19,541 nucleotides of DNA. Origin: Deltaproteobacteria bacterium UBA5329. Its GTDB lineage: Bacteria; Desulfobacterota; Syntrophorhabdia; Syntrophorhabdales; Syntrophorhabdaceae. The notes below the pieces were generated by a model. That model did not search any database. It was given only the letters and a program-made list of their open reading frames with translations, and was not told the DNA's origin. The stretch spans positions 11,228 to 30,768 of the forward strand of contig DHQV01000087.1 of the NCBI GenBank assembly GCA_002408185.1, written 5' to 3'. The translations under genes were made by a program, and so were the position numbers. Positions 14,314 to 19,541 of the stretch are shown here, in pieces; positions within the stretch are counted from its first letter, which is position 1; each line of letters starts with the position of its first letter.

Positions 14314-15093
14314 TGAGAAGGGTGGCGTGGAGGGCCTGGTCGGTTATGTGAAACGTAACTTCCTCGTTCCCGTGCCTGTCGTCGAGAGCTTCGAGGGACT
14401 CAACGAACACCTCCTTGGAGCGTGCCTTCGTCACGGCGATCATCGCACGCATGGCCGTACCGACAAGATCAATTCGCTGTTTGAGAGGGAAAAAGAGCAC
14501 CTTATCCCTCTTCCCGCCGTGCCGCTTGTTAATATTGCCCTTCTTGAAACAAGGGTCAACAAGTACTCTACCGTCGTTGCCGACAGGAACCGCTACTTCG
14601 TGCCTTCCTCCTATGTCCGTCTCAAGGTCCGCGTCGAATTATCCGTCGATCGGGTCGATATCTTCTATGACGGCAAAAAGATAGCAGGCCATGAGAGGCT
14701 CTTCGGCAACAACAAGTGGCAGCTCGATCCCCGGCATTGCCTGTAATTAATCCGACGCAAGCCCGGCGCCTTCGACAGCGCCCTTGCGATCCGCTCATGG
14801 CATCCTGCGTGGCCGGCATGCCTCGAGAAGCTCCTTGCGAGGTTCAAGGAGAGGCACGGTGAGACCCCGGGGATAAAGGACTTTATCTCGGTCCTTATGC
14901 TCTACAGGGATTACCCTCCCGAAGACATCGAGGCCGTGGTGGACTTGCGCTTGAGAACCATGTCCTGACAGGCGACGGGATAATGCACATGCTCGTCTAC
15001 TCGGGACCGGAAGAGAACTTTGAGCCCCTTCAGGGCTGGCCGGCAACGCCGGTACCTGATCTCGCCCGGCATGCCTCGCTGGGGGCGATATGA
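14300..15093 (+). pseudogene. istA: istA remnant, IS21-family transposase (truncated, nonsense codon, frameshift)
   Basis: Translation gives the C-terminal part of IstA: EKGGVEG-LVGYVKRNFLVP-VP, later YFVPSSYVRLKVRVELSVDR, then WQLDPRHCL followed by a TAA (14744-14746). Homology continues in the same frame (LIRRKPGAFDSALAIRSW, then RFKERHGETPGIKDFISVLM) and shifts frame within about 14941-14953. After the shift the reading continues GIMHMLVYSGPEENFEPLQG and ends at a TGA (15091-15093) that overlaps the istB start as ATGA, the usual istA-istB coupling. The catalytic core upstream is missing, so the gene is dead three times over. Confidence 0.88.
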
Positions 15094-15866
15094 TGAAACC
15101 GGCGACCGAGGCACTTCTTGCGGAATACCTGAAACAGCTTAAACTGACCGCTATCCTGAGGTCTTATGCCGCCCGTTCCCGCGAGGCCCGGAAGGCAGGC
15201 TCTGATTACGAGGACTTTTTGCTGTCCCTTATAGAATCGGAGCTCGAGGCAAGGGCCGACAACCGGCTGAAGAGGAGGATTAGGGACGCGCGGTTCCCGA
15301 TCATGAAGACCCTGGAAGGCTTCAACTTCGATGAAGCCGAAGGCCTCGATAGAAGGCTCATACGAGAGATGGCGGAGGGAACCTGCATTCAGGAAAAGAG
15401 GAACATCATCTTCGTCGGGAACACAGGCACCGGGAAAACGCACCTTGCAACGGCACTGGGGCTCGAGGCCTGCCGGAAGGGGATCAGAACCCGGGTTTTG
15501 ACCGGAGCGGGGCTTGCCAATGAGCTCATCGAGGCCCGCAATGAACGTGCCGTCGGCAGGATAATCCAGAAGATGTCGCGGTTCGGTCTTCTTATCCTCG
15601 ACGAACTCGGGTATATTCCCTTCTCCCGGGAGGGGTCCCAGCTTCTCTTCCAGCTCCTGACGGAGAGATATGAAAGGGCCTCTGTGATCATAACATCAAA
15701 CCTCGGGTTTGCCGACTGGACACAGATGTTCGGGGATCCGACATTAACGGCAGCGCTTCTCGACCGGCTGACGCACAAGGCCCACATTGTTATGTGCACA
15801 TGGGAAGGTTACAGGCTAAAGGAGAGTTTGCGAAGACAGGCCCAGGCAAAACGGGAAAAGGAATGA
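15090..15866 (+). CDS. istB: IstB, IS21-family transposition helper ATPase
   Basis: IstB is the AAA+ helper that assists the IstA transposase in target selection. The 258-residue protein is intact and of normal length, with Walker A GNTGTGKT at 110-117, Walker B LLILDELGY at 167-175, ITSNLGFADW (201-210) as sensor 1 region, and the family C-terminus DRLTHKAHIVMCTWEGYRLK. The ATG at 15090 overlaps the istA remnant stop (ATGA). With istA broken it has no partner from this copy, though it could serve related elements elsewhere in the genome. Confidence 0.93.
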   Translation: MMKPATEALLAEYLKQLKLTAILRSYAARSREARKAGSDYEDFLLSLIESELEARADNRLKRRIRDARFPIMKTLEGFNFDEAEGLDRRLIREMAEGTCIQEKRNIIFVGNTGTGKTHLATALGLEACRKGIRTRVLTGAGLANELIEARNERAVGRIIQKMSRFGLLILDELGYIPFSREGSQLLFQLLTERYERASVIITSNLGFADWTQMFGDPTLTAALLDRLTHKAHIVMCTWEGYRLKESLRRQAQAKREKE

Positions 15867-15896
15867 ACCGGCTATATTTTTTTAGCTGAAACAGGG

Positions 15897-15942
15897 GTGG
15901 GCCATTTTTGCGTGATCACAGTGGGTCACTTTTAGGTTGTCA
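15897..15942 (+). repeat. Right terminal repeats of the IS21-family element
   Basis: Two imperfect direct repeats, GTGGGCCATTTTTGC (15897-15911) and GTGGGTCACTTTTAG (15921-15935), lie 24 bp apart just after istB, followed by the terminal TTGTCA. Multiple short terminal repeats that bind the transposase are usual for IS21 elements. The matching left repeats are missing because of the 5' deletion. Confidence 0.7.
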
Positions 15943-16178
15943 TTACCACCCCCTGGTACAACACCGAACATTATCATTCGGGATTGGGTTTATTAACACC
16001 GGAAGATGTCCATTATGGAAGGGCATCCAAAATCATAGAAGGTCGTACTGACGTGCTGCGGGCTGCGTATGAAAAACATCCGGAACGGTTCAATGGGAGG
16101 ATACCAAAACCCATGGTTGTACCGCAGGAAGCATGGATCAACAAACCGTCATTAAAAAGCGAGGAGCTGCTACACTAA
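15943..16178 (+). pseudogene. IS3-family transposase orfB remnant (C-terminal end)
   Basis: From the IS21 end the frame reads WYNTEHYHSGLGLLTPEDVH, the conserved C-terminal end of the rve-type integrase core of IS3-family OrfB, followed by YGRASKIIEGRTDVLRAAYE and a short tail with PKPMVVPQEAWINKP, to a TAA at 16176-16178. The rest of OrfB, including most of the DDE core, is gone. The downstream GTGTCTCATTTTCATTGACA (16191-16210) followed by TGTTCCG looks like the right end of such an element, so the remnant probably ends near 16217. The IS21 end and the orfB tail meet directly, consistent with IS21 insertion into the IS3 copy. Confidence 0.8.
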
Positions 16179-16227
16179 ATGTTTTGCAAAAGTGTCTCAT
16201 TTTCATTGACATGTTCCGATCACCTTG

Positions 16228-16277
16228 CGTGTAAGTTTATTTTACATCTTGCAGAAATGTCCCTGGTTAAATATATT
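16228..16277 (+). promoter_or_regulatory. P3: shared operator/promoter module, copy 3 (towards flp2)
   Basis: A TGTA-N9-TACA palindrome (16230-16246; the wider form is TGTAA-N7-TTACA) is followed by TC, -35 TTGCAG (16249-16254), a 17-bp spacer containing TCCCTGGTTA and -10 TATATT (16272-16277). Start near 16284 leaves a leader of about 86 bases before flp2. The module begins about 10 bases after the probable end of the IS3 remnant and matches P2 at about 40 of 54 positions without gaps. Confidence 0.65.
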
Positions 16278-16369
16278 AACTGTAGGTACTATTTTGGGAG
16301 GAAACATATCGTTCAGTGACAGAGAAGCCGAACTCTCGGAGTAGTAAGTTAAGAAGAGGGGGATGTAAG

Positions 16370-16546
16370 ATGGAAAGGACCAAAAAGTTTTTCAAAGATG
16401 AAGGCGGGGTAACGGCTATTGAATATGCCTTGGTGGCATCCCTAATTGCCATGGCCATTGTTACGTCCGTGGCCTTCCTAGGATCTAATTTGGGTAGACT
16501 ATACAACGACGTGGCAACAAAAGTTGTCGCCACTTTACGTTTATAA
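16370..16546 (+). CDS. flp2: Flp2, second Flp/Fap-type pilin
   Basis: The 58-residue product is a paralogue of Flp1: leader MERTKKFFKDEGG, processing site G|VTAIEYALV with Glu at +5 and EY, hydrophobic helix and a tail containing GSNLGRLYNDV. The leader matches Flp1 at most positions, so TadV should process both. I chose the ATG at 16370 because it gives the Flp1-like 13-residue leader and has GGGGGA upstream; an in-frame GTG at 16316 would give an unusually long 31-residue leader. The gene stands alone, outside the main operon, behind module P3. It may form a minor pilin or an alternative pilus. Confidence 0.92.
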   Translation: MERTKKFFKDEGGVTAIEYALVASLIAMAIVTSVAFLGSNLGRLYNDVATKVVATLRL

Positions 16547-16688
16547 TCTGCGTTGGTCAAAAACGCAAAATCTATGCAGTAAATTACATAATGTCAAAGT
16601 CTACCTTCGCCGGTTACCACACTATCCCAAATTCTAGCAATTGCTTCCGCAAGTACATTCCGAGTTTGGCATTTAATTGGAAATAAAC

Positions 16689-16725
16689 AAATGGTAATTT
16701 TTGGGGCATCTCTCACCATTTTTTG
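16689..16725 (+). terminator. Possible intrinsic terminator after flp2
   Basis: AAATGGT (16689-16695) can pair with ACCATTT (16715-16721) over a 19-base loop, and the right arm continues as a run of six Ts up to 16724. The stem is weak and the loop long, and it lies about 140 bases after the flp2 stop, so the call is tentative. The 245-base gap between flp2 and the next gene contains nothing else I can identify apart from a short AGCAATTGCT palindrome at 16636-16645. Confidence 0.35.
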
Positions 16726-16791
16726 TTACTCAAAAACATGATATAGGACAGCGGGGGTTGACTAACAATCAAGCTGAGTCGGTATGTTGGC

Positions 16792-18894
16792 ATGAATATA
16801 AATAGAGCGATGAGTTCTGCATCTGGCTTACGAAATCAAAAGTTCGCCATTGTCATGCTTAGCTGTACGGTTTTTTTTGGCGCTACGCTTCTTTTCATTA
16901 TGGAACCTCTTGTCGGTCGAATGTTAACACCCTATTTTGGCGGTACGGCTCATGTCTGGCTACTTTGTCTGATGTTTTTCCAGGCAATGCTATTCCTGGG
17001 ATATCTGTATACTCATCTTCTCGTTCGTAAATTAGGGGCGTGGCATTTCCTTTTCCTGCTCCTCCCCTTGGTTAATCTGCCTCTTCGAACTGGCGGAAAC
17101 GCTGATCCAAATGCGCCGGTTCTTGCCGTTCTTTCAACTTTAATTTTACATGTGGCCCTTCCATTCATCGCACTCTCAACGACGGCAGTCGTCATGCAAA
17201 CATGGTTGGCCAATTCTACGGTGGGACAAAATAAGGAACCATACCCACTCTATGCGGCTTCAAATGCCGGTTCACTGCTCGCGCTTCTCGGTTATGCTTT
17301 TCTGATCGAGCCTCTGTCGGGATTAAAGCTGCAAAGTTTTGTATGGTCAGGAGGATACCTCGCCTATATCTTGCTTGTCCTGGCGGTCTGGTTCCGGTTG
17401 CGCCCCGGAAGACAGTCTACGAATAATTCGGGACACGGTAATGAAAATATTGTGAACCAACGGCCAAACCTTACTGTTTATTCTCAATGGTTATTATTGA
17501 GTGCGCTTCCTTCCGCTTTTCTCTTGGCGATCACCAACTACATCTCGCTTGAAGTCGGTTCTTTTCCCTTTGTATGGGTCATTCCTCTATCCCTGTATCT
17601 TGGGAGCTTCATCCTGGCTTTTCGCGCCCGTCGAGGAGGGGTTCCTCGATTTTTGGGGATTTTCTGGCCTGAGGTTTTATTATTGGCCGCCTCTATATAT
17701 CTGCTGTCATCAGCCCATATGTTGGTGTTTATTGGGAACCTGTCTATTTTTTTTATTATATGCATCATTGCCCACGGAAGGTTGTACGAATTGCGTCCAC
17801 CCACGCGTTACCTGACCGATTTCTATCTCGTTCTGGCGCTTGGGGGCTGGATAGGGGGTATATTTGTGAGTCTCGTTGCTCCTTTCATATTTCGCGGATT
17901 ATTCGAATACCCGATTTTATTATTACTGTTGGGCGTCATTTTTTGGTGGGTTCGCCACGACTTTTTCATTGCTTTTTGGCATCGAGCTACGCGCTTAGTT
18001 GCCTGGAGCCGCATGCTCTTCCTGGGGGCGGTGGTTGGCTTTATACTTCTCGGATCATGGGCGGCGATGACTGCGCCGATAAAATTCCAGCATCGGAACT
18101 TCTATGGGACCTACCGGATCATCGACACTCCGCCCGTAAGAAAGTTAGTTCATGGGAAAACACTACACGGCTCTCAATTGCTTGATCTTTCATCCAGATT
18201 GACCCCAATATCCTATTATTATGAAGGTGGACCCATATCTGAAGTTTATGGATTAGTTCCTTCACCTCGCCACATGGCGGTAATTGGACTGGGAGCGGGG
18301 GTGATAAGCGCATATGCCAGACGGGATGACAGTTTGACATTCTATGAAATAGACCCTGATAATGAAAAAATTGCGCGCAAGTGGTTTACATATCTGAATG
18401 AAAGTAAGACCAATGTGAAGGTGGTGGTGGGGGATGGTCGTATCTCGATGATGAACGGAAAAAACGAAGTTAAATACGATCTAATACTTGTGGATGCGTT
18501 CACGGGAGACGGGATCCCGACCCACCTGTTAACCAAAGAAGCCATTTTTGTATATCTCGATCAACTGAGTGAAACTGGCATATTACTTTTTCACGTCTCT
18601 AATAGATATTACGATTTGCGACCCGTCCTGAAATCCACGATTACTTCACTTGGCGTGCCCGGCGTGATGAATGTCAGGATCATGCAAAAACAGGGAGACC
18701 GATATTCGATTCAGGGTCAATGTGTGGCGGTATCCATTGATCCTGAGCGACTTCAACCATTAATTAACCGCGGATGGTTACCCTTTGGAAAAGGAGATGG
18801 TCTAAGGGATATGAAGCCTTGGACTGACGATTGCATTAATATTCTTGCACCTCTGGCAAAAGCCACGCGATCAAAATGGCTGATGAAGTTTTAA
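16792..18894 (+). CDS. Fused membrane/spermidine synthase-like protein
   Basis: The 700-residue protein has an N-terminal polytopic half (about 20-430, some ten to twelve hydrophobic segments) and a C-terminal spermidine-synthase-like Rossmann domain. Landmarks are VHGKTLHGSQ (453-462), the SAM/decarboxylated-SAM loop GLGAG (499-503), FYEIDPDN (517-524), GDGR (547-550) and LILVDAFTGDGIPTHLL (564-580). This is the architecture called fused MFS/spermidine synthase. Family members are mostly uncharacterised; the membrane half suggests coupling of aminopropyl transfer to transport or action on a membrane substrate, but that is inference. The ATG at 16792 has a poor ribosome-binding site and an ATG at 16810 is an alternative. 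It stands alone after flp2. Confidence 0.85.
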   Translation: MNINRAMSSASGLRNQKFAIVMLSCTVFFGATLLFIMEPLVGRMLTPYFGGTAHVWLLCLMFFQAMLFLGYLYTHLLVRKLGAWHFLFLLLPLVNLPLRTGGNADPNAPVLAVLSTLILHVALPFIALSTTAVVMQTWLANSTVGQNKEPYPLYAASNAGSLLALLGYAFLIEPLSGLKLQSFVWSGGYLAYILLVLAVWFRLRPGRQSTNNSGHGNENIVNQRPNLTVYSQWLLLSALPSAFLLAITNYISLEVGSFPFVWVIPLSLYLGSFILAFRARRGGVPRFLGIFWPEVLLLAASIYLLSSAHMLVFIGNLSIFFIICIIAHGRLYELRPPTRYLTDFYLVLALGGWIGGIFVSLVAPFIFRGLFEYPILLLLLGVIFWWVRHDFFIAFWHRATRLVAWSRMLFLGAVVGFILLGSWAAMTAPIKFQHRNFYGTYRIIDTPPVRKLVHGKTLHGSQLLDLSSRLTPISYYYEGGPISEVYGLVPSPRHMAVIGLGAGVISAYARRDDSLTFYEIDPDNEKIARKWFTYLNESKTNVKVVVGDGRISMMNGKNEVKYDLILVDAFTGDGIPTHLLTKEAIFVYLDQLSETGILLFHVSNRYYDLRPVLKSTITSLGVPGVMNVRIMQKQGDRYSIQGQCVAVSIDPERLQPLINRGWLPFGKGDGLRDMKPWTDDCINILAPLAKATRSKWLMKF

Positions 18895-19125
18895 TTTCAC
18901 AAAAATAACCGGTGTCTGGGAAATTGAGAATTATGCGATAAACGGACGATAATCTATATAAGCCACGCCTGCTATATTCTTCTATTTGTGAAGCCTTGGA
19001 ATGGCACAAAAAGCTTTTTCTGTTCAGAGTTTATAACGATCTGCGCGTATTTTTCAAATTTCATTTTTTTTGAAAACCGTTGCTATATACTGGAAAAATG
19101 AAGTCTTATTAAGCTTACCCCCAAA
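18895..19125. other. Intergenic region after the spermidine-synthase-like gene
   Basis: A/T-rich sequence without a gene. A 7-bp inverted repeat TTTTCAA/TTGAAAA (19051-19057 and 19070-19076) with a T-rich loop could be a weak terminator. TGCTATATA (19081-19089) resembles an extended -10 element upstream of the IS3 fragment. Confidence 0.4.
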
Positions 19126-19128
19126 ACC

Positions 19129-19338
19129 TGGACAGTCCCCCAAGGTGGACAATCTCTCCCTTGCTGAGGTGGAATATCTCAGGAAGGAGGAAAGGAATGA
19201 ATGACGGATCATCGGAAGCGGTACGACGGAACATTCAAGGCGAAGGTGGTACTCGAATCCCTGAGGAACGAGAAGACCATCGCCGAACTGGCAAGCGACT
19301 ATGGTGTTGTCGAGGGCCATGGTATATCCCCACTTTAG
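19129..19338 (+). pseudogene. IS3-family orfA, truncated N-terminal fragment with left end
   Basis: CTGGACAGTCCCCCAAGGTG (about 19127-19146) resembles the left end of an IS3-family element. An ATG at 19201, with AGGAAGGAGG upstream, opens MTDHRKRYDGTFKAKVVLES and continues through EKTIAELASDYGV, the N-terminal helix-turn-helix of OrfA. After codon 36 (about 19308) homology stops and the frame ends at a TAG (19336-19338) inside an IS21-like terminus. The fragment faces the same way as the orfB tail at 15943 but its end does not resemble the end near 16217, so the two are probably from different elements. Confidence 0.75.
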
Positions 19339-19390
19339 GGCCCCTGGGGCCAAGGTAATTCCCCAGTAGCGGGGCCAAGGTAATTCCCCA
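19308..19390. repeat. IS21-like terminus with three terminal repeats
   Basis: The junction with the IS3 fragment begins TGTCGA (19308-19313). GGGGCCAAGGTAATTCCCCA occurs exactly at 19346-19365 and 19371-19390 (25-bp period), and a degenerate copy GGCCATGGTATATCCCCA at 19315-19332. First and third copies are followed by CTTT. This is the multiple-repeat end of an IS21-type element, distinct in sequence from the one at 15897. Only the end lies in the window. Confidence 0.65.
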
Positions 19391-19425
19391 CTTTTTGTCA
19401 TGAAGAGGTAGATAAAAACACGTCA

Positions 19426-19541
19426 TCAGAGATGGTCAAGTTCTTTCAGACAACTCCAGGGTTTTTTAAGTGGTTTGGCCGCTTTAAGTTTCATACCGCC
19501 TCTTTCGCCTCCGGCAGGGCCCTCTGTGCCAATATAAGTGA
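19426..19541 (-). CDS. Unidentified open frame at the window edge (partial)
   Basis: A minus-strand frame enters from the right edge and ends at a TGA (19428-19426) after about 38 visible codons; the visible part includes GGERGGMKLKAAKPLKKPWS and ends CLKELDHL. The position just inside an IS21-like terminus would suit an element-encoded protein, but it does not resemble IstB. I cannot identify it, and it could be a chance frame. Confidence 0.2.
   Translation of the reverse strand, partial: TYIGTEGPAGGERGGMKLKAAKPLKKPWSCLKELDHL

Larger units (their letters stand above)
14300..15942 (+). mobile_element. IS21-family element, 5'-deleted remnant
   Basis: The remnant contains the C-terminal part of istA, a complete istB and the right terminal repeats, and ends with TTGTCA at 15942. 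The left end, the helix-turn-helix part and the DDE catalytic core of istA are absent. It abuts the tail of an IS3-type orfB at 15943. The element cannot transpose on its own; its istB could still be made. Confidence 0.85.

Noticed and set aside
7458..16350. Shared 14-mer CGGAGTAGTAAGTT at 7458-7471 and 16337-16350, near both flp genes
   Set aside because: One exact 14-base match between two places in 19.5 kb is about what chance gives; one copy is the flp1 coding end and the other is in the flp2 leader, so positions are not equivalent.
16666..16681. Sigma-54-like TTGGCA...TTGGA upstream of the spermidine-synthase-like gene
   Set aside because: The -12 element reads GG-A instead of GC, losing an essential position.
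1..19541. CRISPR arrays, tRNA or rRNA genes
   Set aside because: No regularly spaced repeats of CRISPR size and no tRNA or rRNA signatures were seen on reading both strands.

Overview
This window is most simply read as a Tad (tight adherence, Flp-type IV pilus) locus of a Gram-negative bacterium, followed by an accessory region broken up by insertion-sequence debris. Gram-negative: there is an outer-membrane secretin (RcpA/CpaC), a lipobox lipoprotein and a sigma-54 promoter. The protein and IS flavour suggests a Desulfobacterota ('deltaproteobacterial') host, but that is an impression, not a search result.

Bases 1-7622 (minus strand) hold a compact pilus operon in transcription order: flp1 (major pilin), tadV (prepilin peptidase), rcpC/cpaB, rcpA/cpaC (secretin), a small lipoprotein, tadZ/cpaE, tadA/cpaF (motor ATPase), tadB and the start of tadC, which runs off the left edge. 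A perfect 12-bp-stem hairpin separates flp1 from the machinery genes. Upstream of flp1 lie a textbook -24/-12 sigma-54 promoter and, about 200 bp further up, two tandem 22-bp palindromic repeats that look like an activator site.

Bases 8368-12118 (plus strand) hold a divergent accessory set: a winged-helix/AAA+ ATPase preceded by a 16-codon leader ORF that overlaps its start, then tadE and a cysteine-rich tadG-like gene. A convergent gene (12309-13829, minus) encodes a GT-C-like polytopic membrane protein.

Bases 13830-16217 are mainly transposon remains: a decayed IS21-type istA with an intact istB and a terminal-repeat end, abutting the tail of an IS3-type orfB. Beyond them are a second Flp pilin gene (flp2, 16370-16546) and a 700-residue fused membrane/spermidine-synthase-like gene (16792-18894). 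The right edge has a truncated IS3 orfA head cut by a different IS21-like end.

The most notable result of reading by eye is a promoter module present three times without gaps: a TGTA-N9-TACA palindrome, 2 bp, a TTGCAN -35, a 17-bp spacer and a TATAYT -10. The copies point at flp1, at tadE and at flp2, that is, at every pilin-class gene in the window. One unidentified regulator may therefore tie the dispersed pilin genes together, with flp1 additionally under sigma-54 control.
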